The position numbers were made by a program, and so were the translations under genes. The notes beneath the pieces were generated by a model, which ran no database searches, was not told the DNA's origin, and saw only the letters and a program-made list of their open reading frames with translations. A stretch of 19,869 bases of DNA from an uncultured Opitutia bacterium (GTDB lineage: Bacteria > Verrucomicrobiota > Verrucomicrobiia > Opitutales > UBA953). Numbering within the stretch: position 1 is the first letter of the stretch; the number at the start of each line of letters is the position of its first letter. Below are positions 1 through 6,896 of this stretch, in pieces. The stretch covers positions 1-19,869 of the forward strand of contig CAIVYX010000142.1 of NCBI GenBank assembly GCA_903910245.1. Direction: 5' to 3'.

Positions 1-1022
1 CGCGCCCTTCGGTGCTCGCGCCGATGCAGGACGTCACCACCACCGGCTTCATGCGCGTCATCGGCCGCCGCGGCGCGCCTGATTGGTTCGTGACCGAATA
101 TTTCCGCGTCCATGAGAGCTCGACGCCCGAGAAGCACATCGTCGACTCCGTCGTGAACCACGGCACCGGCCGGCCGGTCTTCGCGCAGCTCATCGGTGAG
201 GACACCCCGCACATGCTCCGCACCATCCGTGAGCTAGGGAAGCTGCCTGTCGCTGGCATCGACCTCAACATGGGTTGCCCTGCGCCCAAGGTGTACCGCA
301 AGAACGTCGGCGGCGGCCTCCTGCGCGACCCCGCTAAGATCGACGAGCTCATCGGCGCCATGCGGCAGGAGATTCCCGGCCTCTTTACCGTCAAGATGCG
401 CATCGGTTTCGATGGACAGGAACGCTTCGACGAGATCCTCGCCATCGTCGCGAAGCATCAGGTCGACCTCCTCACCGTGCACGGGCGCACCGTCAAAGGA
501 CTCTATTGGTCCGAGGTGGATTACGTCGCCATCGCCAAGGCCGTGGCGGCCGTCCCCTGCCCCGTCATCGCCAACGGCGACGTCACCTCGGCCGCCAAGG
601 CCCAGCGCCTCGCGTCCGAGACCAAGGCCTACGGCATGATGATGGGCCGACACGCCATCCGGAATCCGTGGATTTTTCGCCAGTGGCGCGAAGCCCAACA
701 GGGCCAGACGCCGTTCGTGCCTACGCTCACCGACGTCCGATCGTATATCCAGGAACTCGCCGACGAATGCTGCGACGCCGCCAAGGCCACGGACAAGCAG
801 GCCGGACGCCTCAAGAAATTCCTTAACTTCGTCGGACTCGGCGTGGATACCGAAGGCAAGTTCCTCCACGACATGCGCCGGACCGAAAACCTGCCGGACC
901 TTCTGAAGTGCTGCGACGCCCACCTGCTGGGAGCACGTGCCAGCGAGGCCTATCCCGACGAACCGCACCGCGGCCTCATCGCCCGGCCCACGCGCGAGAC
1001 GCAGCAGGGCTGCGCGCTCTAA
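1..1022 (+). CDS. tRNA-dihydrouridine synthase (Dus family), 5' end missing
   Basis: This FMN- and NADPH-dependent enzyme reduces uridine to dihydrouridine in the D-loop of tRNA. The reading frame is open to the left edge (Arg-Pro-Ser precede the first in-window start-like codon, a GTG at 12), and the protein begins inside the family's N-terminal LAPM strand, so the true start lies upstream. Counting from the GTG at 12, the signature NMGCP holds the catalytic Cys at residue 89, followed by the VGGGLLRDP turn. The TIM-barrel FMN/phosphate-binding elements follow in order: VKMRIG, TVHGRT, ANGDV and MMGRHAIRNPWIF. About 336 residues are present, close to a full-length Dus. I cannot assign DusA, B or C. 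The stop lies 2 bases from the stop of the convergent next gene, with no terminator hairpin visible. Confidence 0.93.
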   Translation, partial: RPSVLAPMQDVTTTGFMRVIGRRGAPDWFVTEYFRVHESSTPEKHIVDSVVNHGTGRPVFAQLIGEDTPHMLRTIRELGKLPVAGIDLNMGCPAPKVYRKNVGGGLLRDPAKIDELIGAMRQEIPGLFTVKMRIGFDGQERFDEILAIVAKHQVDLLTVHGRTVKGLYWSEVDYVAIAKAVAAVPCPVIANGDVTSAAKAQRLASETKAYGMMMGRHAIRNPWIFRQWREAQQGQTPFVPTLTDVRSYIQELADECCDAAKATDKQAGRLKKFLNFVGLGVDTEGKFLHDMRRTENLPDLLKCCDAHLLGARASEAYPDEPHRGLIARPTRETQQGCAL

Positions 1023-1024
1023 GC

Positions 1025-1723
1025 TCAGCCTTCACGCACACCGGCGCGGAGGCGACGGTCCTTGGCGAGTACGAAGAGCAGTGGGCCGCCGATGACGAGG
1101 AGAGACCAGAGTCCGAGGACCAGGGCCCAGAAAGTACCGAGCCCGCAGAAGCAGGACTGCTTGCGGCGCAGCACGAAATACCAAGGGAGACAGAGGGCCA
1201 TTCCCACCGCGGAGCCCGCGATGTTCTTGCCCACGAAGCGTTCCACCGCATCGGCCTGACCGCGCGAACGATGCAGCAGGATCGGAATCCAAATCAGCCA
1301 CGACGCCACCCAGACGGCGAGAGCACCCAGCACATAGGGTTCCGAGTTGAAACCCTTCGGATCGGCCTGCGCGGAAAGATAATAGAGGTCGACCGAAGCG
1401 AGCAGCGGGATCGCGATGAAGAGTCCGCCCAGGAAGGCGGCGGCAATGACGCGGGGGCCAAGCGGAGTCTTCCCCCCGGGGACGGACGAGACCGGCAGAG
1501 GCAGCAGCAATAGGCAGGACTGCAGGAGGGCAAATCCCCAGAGCAGTAGAATCCAGAACCAATCCTTGCCGGAGGCTTCGAAGACACCGGCACCGAGCAA
1601 ATCTTTCGGGTTCAACGTGCCGCCATCCCAACCGACGAGGGCGACAACCAGCATCATCACGAAATTGAACGCGAAGGCCAGCAGCACGGAGAGTGCTAGG
1701 ATACGGAAAAGGACGCGGGGCAT
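1025..1723 (-). CDS. Uncharacterised six-helix membrane protein
   Basis: I do not recognise a named family. The 232-residue protein shows six hydrophobic stretches at about residues 7-31, 55-78, 91-113, 130-150, 168-185 and 197-220. Between helices 5 and 6 lies a basic loop RRKQSCFCGLG, a Cys-x-Cys pair at 191 and 193. The open frame continues upstream to 2014, but that part is antisense to the Fe-S carrier gene and reads as low-quality sequence; the first residues that look like a membrane protein begin at the ATG at 1723, which I take as the start. It is divergent from the Fe-S carrier gene and convergent with dus. A weak promoter (TTGGCT, then GATAGT) may lie just upstream. Function unknown; residence in the inner membrane is inferred from hydrophobicity alone. 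Confidence 0.8.
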   Translation of the reverse strand: MPRVLFRILALSVLLAFAFNFVMMLVVALVGWDGGTLNPKDLLGAGVFEASGKDWFWILLLWGFALLQSCLLLLPLPVSSVPGGKTPLGPRVIAAAFLGGLFIAIPLLASVDLYYLSAQADPKGFNSEPYVLGALAVWVASWLIWIPILLHRSRGQADAVERFVGKNIAGSAVGMALCLPWYFVLRRKQSCFCGLGTFWALVLGLWSLLVIGGPLLFVLAKDRRLRAGVREG

Positions 1724-1792
1724 GGTGGGGTACCCGAAGACTATCCCAGCGGCCGGATAAGCCAAGGAAAAGCCCCGGACGGCGGCCGCCCC

Positions 1793-1826
1793 TTGACTCC
1801 CGCCGAATGCCCCTAAACTTATAGGC
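1793..1826 (+). promoter_or_regulatory. Candidate promoter of the Fe-S carrier gene, probably leaderless
   Basis: TTGACT at 1793-1798 is followed 15 bases later by TAAACT (1814-1819), overlapping an AT-rich run to 1823; the ATG is at 1827. The first T of the -35 box is 34 bases from the ATG, so transcription would begin at or next to the start codon. No Shine-Dalgarno sequence is present. The spacer is short if TAAACT is the -10, or 17 with AACTTA. Confidence 0.45.
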
Positions 1827-2144
1827 ATGATCAACCTCACCGAAGCCGCTGCCCAGCAAATCATTGTGCTGCAGAAAGCCCAGGCCAACCCGGAATCGAT
1901 CCTCCGCGTCCTCGTGGAGACCGGCGGTTGCTCCGGCTTCGAATACGGCATGGCTTTCGACGTGCGCAAGGCCGACGACCTCGAGTTCGAAAGCCAGGGC
2001 ATGAAGATCCTCATCGACCCGACCAGCCACGCCTACCTCGACGGTTCTACCGTGCATTTTGATGATGGCCTGCACGGCAAAGGCTTCGAAGTCCGCAACC
2101 CGAACGCTGCCAGCACCTGCGGCTGCGGCAAATCCTTCAGCTAA
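1827..2144 (+). CDS. A-type iron-sulfur cluster carrier (IscA/SufA/ErpA/HesB family)
   Basis: A small cytoplasmic carrier that receives Fe-S clusters from the assembly scaffold and delivers them to apo-proteins. At 105 residues it has the usual family length. The three ligand cysteines are visible: C35 in GGCSG, and C98 and C100 in the C-terminal TCGCGKSF. The N-terminus INLTEAAAQQI is typical of the family, and FDDGLHGKGFEVRNPNA matches its conserved C-terminal half. The start is fixed by the family N-terminus and lies directly downstream of a promoter-like element. The exported MsrB gene begins 4 bases after the stop, so the two are probably co-transcribed. No isc or suf partner is in the window, so choosing between ErpA, IscA and SufA is not possible here. 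Confidence 0.93.
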   Translation: MINLTEAAAQQIIVLQKAQANPESILRVLVETGGCSGFEYGMAFDVRKADDLEFESQGMKILIDPTSHAYLDGSTVHFDDGLHGKGFEVRNPNAASTCGCGKSFS

Positions 2145-2148
2145 GACC

Positions 2149-2775
2149 ATGCACATGAAAACCTTGAAAACTTGGCTCCTCTGCTTCTGCGCCCTTGCCG
2201 CCGTTTTCACCGTCGGGTCCGCCCTGACCGCCGCCGCCGCAAAGAATGTGGTCGCCCCCTCTCCCGAAACTAAGCCCATGAAAGAATCCGCCAAAGCCAA
2301 AATCCCCCAAGTGCTCGTCACGCTCGACGACGGTAAAGGCGGCATCGGTAAGCCCACGCTGGTCGACAAGGTCATCAAGACCGACGCCGAGTGGGCGGCG
2401 ATGCTCACGCCGGATCAGTATTTCGTCACGCGCGCCAAGGGCACCGAGCGTCCGTTCTGCGGCACCCTGCTCGACAACAAGAAGGCCGGCACCTACCACT
2501 GCGTGTGCTGCGACCTCCCGCTCTTCTCGTCGAACGCCAAGTTCAACTCCGGCACTGGCTGGCCGAGCTTCTTCCAAGGCGTGTCTAAAGAGAACGTCGC
2601 CACCATCACCGACAGCAGCCACGGCATGAGCCGCACCGAGATTCTGTGCGCGCGCTGCGACTGCCACCTCGGCCACGTGTTCGAAGACGGTCCGGCCCCG
2701 ACCGGCCTGCGCTACTGCCTCAACTCCGAGTCCCTCAAGTTCAAGGAACTTAAGGGCGCACCGGAAAAGAAGTAA
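2149..2775 (+). CDS. msrB: Exported peptide-methionine (R)-S-oxide reductase (MsrB)
   Basis: Reduces the R epimer of methionine sulfoxide in oxidised proteins. Residues 1-31 form a signal peptide (MKTLKTW, a hydrophobic core rich in Leu/Ala, then an Ala-rich cleavage region), so the enzyme should act in the periplasm or be membrane-tethered. A Lys/Pro-rich linker to about residue 78 precedes the catalytic domain (about 79-203). Zinc cysteines are C118/C121 and C167/C170; the catalytic cysteine is C190 in RYCLNSESLKF; SGTGWPSFF and CHLGHVFEDGP are also conserved. The usual resolving position in SG(C)GWPSF is Thr, so C104 in RPFCG is the likely resolving residue. The start is ATG 2149, with ATG 2155 an alternative two codons on. 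No good ribosome site is seen; the gene probably relies on coupling to the carrier gene 4 bases upstream. Its stop is one base from the stop of convergent obg. Confidence 0.93.
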   Translation: MHMKTLKTWLLCFCALAAVFTVGSALTAAAAKNVVAPSPETKPMKESAKAKIPQVLVTLDDGKGGIGKPTLVDKVIKTDAEWAAMLTPDQYFVTRAKGTERPFCGTLLDNKKAGTYHCVCCDLPLFSSNAKFNSGTGWPSFFQGVSKENVATITDSSHGMSRTEILCARCDCHLGHVFEDGPAPTGLRYCLNSESLKFKELKGAPEKK

Positions 2776-2776
2776 C

Positions 2777-4090
2777 TTACTTCTTCTTCGCCTTAGACTT
2801 CGCGGCCGCCTTCTTCACCGGGGCGGCCTTCTTCTTGGCCACGACCTTGACCGGCTTCTTTTTCGCGACCGGCTTGGAAACCTTCTTGGCGACGACCTTT
2901 GCCTTCTTAACGGCTGGCTTGGCCTTCGGAGCAGCCTTCTTAGAGGGGACGACCTTCACAGCCTTCTTCGCGTCGGCTTTCTTTACCGCCGGCTTGGCCT
3001 TCGCCTTCGGGGTGACGATCTTGGCGGCGTGGACCTTCGCCAGACGCTTGGCCACGGCAGGTTCGACGTAAGGAGCGGGCGCCTTCGGGCGCTGATCGAC
3101 CGGGCCCTTCACGGCGGCCCAGAGCTTGTCGCGGAATTCCTGGATGCCTTCCTGCGAGTAGCAAGAGATCGGGATAACCATATCCTTCACCCGCTCCTGG
3201 AACTTCATCAGCTTCGCGGCCGCGGCCGGGAGATCCATTTTATTGGCCACGATGATGCGCGGCTTCGCGGCGAGGATCGGGGAGTAGAGGCGGAGTTCGC
3301 GCTCGAGGATGCGATGGTCGTCCCACGGCTCGCGATTCTCGCTGCCGGCCATATCGATAATAAAGATCAGCAGCGAGCAACGCTCGACGTGGCGGAGGAA
3401 CTGGTGGCCCAGGCCGCGGTTCTCGTGCGCACCTTCGATGAGACCAGGGATGTCGGCCATCACGATGCGGTCGAAGCGGTCGGTGTAATCGATCACGCCC
3501 ACGTTGACGTGGAGGGTCGTGAACGGATACGGCGCCATCTTCGGGCGGGCGGCGGTGAGGAGATTAGTCAGTGTCGACTTACCGGCGTTCGGGTAGCCCA
3601 CGAGGCCGATGTCGGCGATTGTCTTAAGGACAATACGGAAGGTGCCTTCTTCGCCCGGATAGCCGGGGGTGGTACGGCGCGGAGCCTGATTGACCGAACT
3701 CTTAAAGTTCATGTTGCCCATGCCGCCCTTGCCGCCGGCGAGGAGGACGACGCGTTCGCCGTGCTCGGTCAGTTCGGCCACGAGGCGATTCGAGCCCTCT
3801 TCGAGGACCTGCGTGCCCGGAGGCACCGGCAGGATCAGGTCGCCGCCGTCGGGACCAGCGCATTGGCGACCCATGCCCGGAGCGCCATTGCGCGCGTTAC
3901 GGTGCGGCTGCCAGCGGTAGGCCTGAAGGTCGCCTTCGTTACGATCGCAGACCAGCACGACGTCGCCGCCCTTGCCACCGTTACCGCCGTCGGGTCCGCC
4001 CTTCGGGATGAATTTCTCACGACGGAAGCTGACGCAGCCGTGGCCGCCGTCACCGGACTTTAGTATTACCTTGGCTTCGTCGATAAACAT
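2777..4090 (-). CDS. obg: GTPase Obg/CgtA with a histone-H1-like C-terminal tail
   Basis: Obg is an essential ribosome-associated GTPase linked to 50S assembly and stress control. Residues 1-158 are the glycine-rich Obg fold (FIDEAKVILKSGDGG, GGPDGGNGGKGG). The G domain follows: G1 GYPNAGKST (165-173), switch and G3 DIPGLIEGAHENRGLG (213-228), G4 NKMD (283-286) and G5 around SCYSQEG (309-315). From about residue 345 the protein ends in roughly 90 residues made almost wholly of Lys, Ala, Val and Pro, with repeated AKPAVKKA/KKAAP words. This replaces the C-terminal domain found in some Obg proteins. ATG 4090 matches the family N-terminus; a TTG nine bases upstream is possible but less likely. 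It lies 54 bases after the ABC permease on the same strand, with no terminator between, so read-through is possible. Confidence 0.95.
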   Translation of the reverse strand: MFIDEAKVILKSGDGGHGCVSFRREKFIPKGGPDGGNGGKGGDVVLVCDRNEGDLQAYRWQPHRNARNGAPGMGRQCAGPDGGDLILPVPPGTQVLEEGSNRLVAELTEHGERVVLLAGGKGGMGNMNFKSSVNQAPRRTTPGYPGEEGTFRIVLKTIADIGLVGYPNAGKSTLTNLLTAARPKMAPYPFTTLHVNVGVIDYTDRFDRIVMADIPGLIEGAHENRGLGHQFLRHVERCSLLIFIIDMAGSENREPWDDHRILERELRLYSPILAAKPRIIVANKMDLPAAAAKLMKFQERVKDMVIPISCYSQEGIQEFRDKLWAAVKGPVDQRPKAPAPYVEPAVAKRLAKVHAAKIVTPKAKAKPAVKKADAKKAVKVVPSKKAAPKAKPAVKKAKVVAKKVSKPVAKKKPVKVVAKKKAAPVKKAAAKSKAKKK

Positions 4091-4144
4091 TTGCCCCAAG
4101 GTAGGGCCTCCCCAGCCCCGAGGGCGAGGAGGAAAGGCGGCGGC

Positions 4145-4915
4145 TTAACGCTCCAGCCCACGGGAGCGGCGCAACCAGCGCTCGATCGGCGAGAAGAAGA
4201 GGAGATCCGCCAGCAGACCAACACCCACGACGACAAGCATTACGCCCACGACCTGATCCATCCGGAGGAGTTCGCGGCCGGCATGCAGGAGGGACCCGAG
4301 GCCGAAGCCCGAGAGAATCACCACGAAGATTTCGGCAGCCATGAGCGAACGCCAGGCGAAGGCCCAGCCCTGCTTGAGGCCGCTGATGATGCCGGGTAAG
4401 GCGGCCGGGAAGATCACCTTCGTCCAAAGGTGCCAGCCGCGGGAGCCCATCGTCATCGCCGCGCGGAGGTAGAGCGGCTGGACGGAGAGCACCGATTCCT
4501 GCACGGCGATGACCACGGCCCAAACCGTACCCATGACGACGACGAACAGGACGGCGGCTTCGTTCTGGCCGAAAGCGATGATCGCGACCGGGACCCAGCA
4601 CACCGAGGGAAGCGTCTGGAGGCCGAGCGACAGGATACCGATGGTATCACGGGCGAGGCTCGAGCGCGCGCAGAGCGCACCCACCGGGATGCCGATGGCG
4701 GCACCGATGATGAAGCCGAGCATCAGGCGTCGCATCGTGACCCACGTAGCCGAAGCCAGAGAGCCATCACGAAGCGCGGACCAGAACCATTCGCCAATCT
4801 GCGTCGGTGCAGGGACGAGGACATCGTCGACGCGACCTGAGCGGACGAACCACTCCCAGCCGCCGAGAAGCAGCAGGCCGATGACAATCGGGACGAGGGC
4901 GCGGGGAGTTTTCAT
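4145..4915 (-). CDS. ABC importer permease, SsuC/TauC/NrtB-like
   Basis: Membrane subunit of a nitrate/sulfonate/taurine-type importer. The 256-residue protein has about six hydrophobic helices (first at 7-24, last near 223-242) and the cytoplasmic EAA coupling loop at about 152-174 (AAMTMGSRG, then FPAALPGIISGLKQG), which docks on the ATPase. The LVPAPTQI segment after helix 1 is typical of this permease group. Its ATG overlaps the ATPase gene's stop by four bases (ATGA). It is preceded by a perfect AAGGAGG, the only strong ribosome site I see in the window. It is the last gene of the three-gene transporter. Substrate is not determinable from the permease. Confidence 0.92.
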   Translation of the reverse strand: MKTPRALVPIVIGLLLLGGWEWFVRSGRVDDVLVPAPTQIGEWFWSALRDGSLASATWVTMRRLMLGFIIGAAIGIPVGALCARSSLARDTIGILSLGLQTLPSVCWVPVAIIAFGQNEAAVLFVVVMGTVWAVVIAVQESVLSVQPLYLRAAMTMGSRGWHLWTKVIFPAALPGIISGLKQGWAFAWRSLMAAEIFVVILSGFGLGSLLHAGRELLRMDQVVGVMLVVVGVGLLADLLFFSPIERWLRRSRGLER

Positions 4916-5715
4916 ACGAGGCCCTCCTTCGGTTCGGCGAGGTGGGCGGAAAGGGCGGTGGTGATGTCGGCGGCCAAGGTGGCCAGGGCCGGGTCGTTGA
5001 TCCGGCGCGGGCGCGGCAGGTCGATGTTGAAGACTTGACGGATGCGGCCCGGATTGGGCGAAAGGAGTACGACGCGGTCTCCAAGGCAGACCGCCTCACG
5101 GATGTTATGCGTCACGAGGACGATCGTCTTCTTGCGCTGCTTGAAGATCTTCTGGATGTCGCCGTAAAGCTGGTCACGCGTGAGGGCGTCGAGTGAGGAG
5201 AACGGCTCGTCCATCAGGAGCACGCGCGGATTAGGGGCGAGCGAACGGGCGAGGGCCACGCGCTGGCGCATACCGCCGGAAAGCTCGTGCGGATGGGCCT
5301 TTTCCCTGTCAGCCAAGCCGACGAGGTCGAGGTAGTAGCGGGCCGCTTCGAGTCGCTCGGCGTCGGTGAGACCCGGCTTGAGGCGCAGGCCGAAGAGCAC
5401 GTTCTCCAGGGCATCAAGCCACGGGAAGAGCGCATCCTGCTGGAACATCACGAGGCGATCGCGGCCAGGCTCGACGACATTAGCACCGTCGAGCTTGATC
5501 GAGCCTTCGTCGACCTGCTCCAAGCCGGCGAGCAGACTGAGCAAGGTGGACTTACCGCAACCAGAAGGTCCGACGAGCACAAGGAACTCACCTTCCTTTA
5601 CCTGCAGGTTGATGTCCTCCACGGCCGTGACGAGACCCGCGCGTCCGTTGAAACGCTTGGTCACGTTGCGCAGCGTAAGCTGGGAATTGGATTCACTGGA
5701 CGGGTGGGCCGGCAT
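4912..5715 (-). CDS. ABC importer ATP-binding subunit, SsuB/TauB/NrtD-like
   Basis: Cytoplasmic ATPase that powers the importer. The 267-residue protein has all ABC motifs: Walker A GPSGCGKST (49-57), Q-loop FQQDALFPWLDALENV (from 91), signature LSGGMRQRVALARSLA (145-160), Walker B VLLMDEPFSSLD (165-176) and switch His in VTHNIREAV (H203). The FPWLD/ENV stretch and the RPRR segment near residue 235 are typical of the sulfonate/taurine/nitrate group. It starts 46 bases after the binding-protein stop; no Shine-Dalgarno site precedes ATG 5715, so an internal start cannot be excluded, although the next methionine falls well inside the domain. It overlaps the permease gene by 4 bases. Gene order binding protein-ATPase-permease is the tauABC order, which hints at but does not prove sulfonate transport. 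Confidence 0.94.
   Translation of the reverse strand: MPAHPSSESNSQLTLRNVTKRFNGRAGLVTAVEDINLQVKEGEFLVLVGPSGCGKSTLLSLLAGLEQVDEGSIKLDGANVVEPGRDRLVMFQQDALFPWLDALENVLFGLRLKPGLTDAERLEAARYYLDLVGLADREKAHPHELSGGMRQRVALARSLAPNPRVLLMDEPFSSLDALTRDQLYGDIQKIFKQRKKTIVLVTHNIREAVCLGDRVVLLSPNPGRIRQVFNIDLPRPRRINDPALATLAADITTALSAHLAEPKEGLV
4923..4929 (-). promoter_or_regulatory. Strong Shine-Dalgarno site of the ABC permease gene
   Basis: Reading on the minus strand, AAGGAGG ends 7 bases before the ATG at 4915. It lies within the last codons of the ATPase gene (Lys-Glu-Gly). It fixes the permease start and shows that the organism can use classical ribosome sites, in contrast to the genes that lead transcripts here. 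Confidence 0.75.
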
Positions 5716-5761
5716 GGAGGCGAGGGATTAGCGTGAACGAAGCAGAAGAAAGCAAGGCGGG

Positions 5762-6769
5762 TTACTTACGCGCGGCGGGGAGGTCGGCGATCAGAGCTTG
5801 TAACAAGGGCGCCACCGGGGTTTCACCGGTGAGTAGACCGCAGGCGCGGGAATCGGACTGCGCCTTAGCGAAAGACTCCGTCAGGCGACTCAACCGGAGA
5901 GCGGGATCCTCGGGCTGGTCCCAGCGGATACGGCGCAGCGCGGGCGCGATGAGTTCGGCTTTCGGCGCGGCGGAACGTGATTCGGCGCCGAGGGCTTCGC
6001 GCGATAGACGCTCGAGCAGAATCGGGTCCGCAACCAAGCGGTCGCGCAGCAGATAATGTGAAAGCACGAAAGCCTTCACCGCTTCGCCCTTGGCATCGAG
6101 GGCCTTCTGCGAAGAAGCCAGCAGGGTGATGATCGAGTTGTGATTTTCGACGAGGACCTCGCCGCCGAAATCATCCACCAGGCGCGTGACCCAAGGTTCG
6201 ACCGTCCAGGCGGCATCGACGTCGCCACGTTTGAAGAGAGCGATGAGTTCGGCGTTCTGCGCCGGGAGCACCTGGGCATCGCCGCCGGCGATGGTGATAT
6301 TAAGACCGCCCGAACGGAGCCAGACGCGGGCATCGACGTCCTGCGTATTGCCGAGTTGCGGGGTGGCGACGCGACGACCGCGGAAATCAGCCGGAAGGCG
6401 CAGGGGCGAGTCCTTGCGGACAACCAAGGCATTACCGCCCGAAGCGACGGGGGCCAAAACGCGGATCGAGCGGCCCTTGGTGCGCACGTGGGCGTTGATT
6501 ACCGGAGAGGCCCCGACATAGGTGATATCGATGGCACCAGCGACGAGGGCCTCCATGGCGGAGGGCCCGGCGTTGAAAGAACGCCACTCGAGTTTCACTC
6601 CGGCCGGCAGGTTGGCCTGATGGAAATCTTTCCCTTCTCTTTCCAGCTGGCGTGCCGCCAGCGCTGGGGCGTGCGTCAGATTAGGGAAGAAGCCCACCCG
6701 CAGAACGACTGGCTGTTCGATCGCGACCGAGGAGGACGCGACGAGAAGAGCGAAGATAAGAGATCGCAT
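5762..6769 (-). CDS. Periplasmic substrate-binding protein, SsuA/TauA/NMT1-like
   Basis: Binds the transported ligand in the periplasm and delivers it to the permease. The 335-residue protein starts with a short signal peptide (residues 1 to about 17). The mature N-terminus VLRVGFFPNLTHAPAL is a family hallmark, followed by FNAGPSAMEAL (65-75), YVGASPVI (84-91) with the ligand-contact GxSP turn, and a second lobe with TQDVDARVWL and WTVEPW. No lipobox Cys is seen at the signal cleavage site. It is the first gene of the importer operon and is preceded by the only AT-rich intergenic region of the window. Near the C-terminus the coding DNA contains a small palindrome (5813-5831) that reads TGETPVAPL in this frame. 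No sulfonatase, taurine dioxygenase or nitrate reductase gene accompanies it, so the ligand stays open. Confidence 0.9.
   Translation of the reverse strand: MRSLIFALLVASSSVAIEQPVVLRVGFFPNLTHAPALAARQLEREGKDFHQANLPAGVKLEWRSFNAGPSAMEALVAGAIDITYVGASPVINAHVRTKGRSIRVLAPVASGGNALVVRKDSPLRLPADFRGRRVATPQLGNTQDVDARVWLRSGGLNITIAGGDAQVLPAQNAELIALFKRGDVDAAWTVEPWVTRLVDDFGGEVLVENHNSIITLLASSQKALDAKGEAVKAFVLSHYLLRDRLVADPILLERLSREALGAESRSAAPKAELIAPALRRIRWDQPEDPALRLSRLTESFAKAQSDSRACGLLTGETPVAPLLQALIADLPAARK
5813..5831. repeat. REP-like palindrome inside the binding-protein gene
   Basis: CACCGG (5813-5818) and CCGGTG (5826-5831) flank the 7-base loop GGTTTCA, giving a perfect 6-bp stem. One strand encodes TGETPVAP, the other GATGVSPV. 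I recall these peptide words recurring in conceptual translations from Planctomycetota and Verrucomicrobiota genomes, where they come from dispersed short palindromes; this is recollection, not a search. Only this copy is in the window. Confidence 0.4.
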
Positions 6770-6896
6770 GGCAGATATGATGGGCAGAGACGGACAGCAC
6801 GGTTAATTTATGACTACATTAGTTAAGATAATAGGATTAGAAGTCGAGCCAATACTGATTCTACAAAATAAAACCCTAAACACTTAATCACCAATG
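6770..6896 (-). promoter_or_regulatory. AT-rich regulatory region upstream of the ABC importer operon
   Basis: This 127-base gap between the Nramp gene's stop and the binding-protein start is far more AT-rich than its surroundings (long runs at 6801-6900). It should hold the importer promoter and the end of the Nramp transcript. No GC hairpin terminator is seen. No clear -35/-10 pair stands out; TTAACC about 37 bases before the ATG, with CATATC downstream, is the best weak candidate. Confidence 0.45.
6803..6826. promoter_or_regulatory. Imperfect inverted repeat, possible operator of the importer operon
   Basis: The half-sites TTAATTTATGAC (6803-6814) and, on the other strand, TTAACTAATGTA (6826-6815) agree at TTAA, one T and ATG, that is 8 of 12 positions. 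This 24-bp dyad is centred about 45 bases upstream of the binding-protein ATG, where a dimeric regulator could sit. In AT-rich DNA part of the symmetry may be chance. Confidence 0.3.

Noticed and set aside
1032..2408. Long open frame on the minus strand across the membrane-protein, Fe-S carrier and MsrB genes
   Set aside because: It is Arg/Ala-rich, shows no domain and spans genes with clear family signatures in other frames; such frames are common in high-G+C DNA.
3029..4063. Open frame of over 340 codons antisense to obg
   Set aside because: Obg carries complete G motifs; the antisense product has a His/Asp/Arg-biased composition typical of a shadow frame.
6827..6896. T-rich stretch downstream of the Nramp stop as an intrinsic terminator
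   Set aside because: No GC-rich stem precedes the T-rich run on the minus strand.
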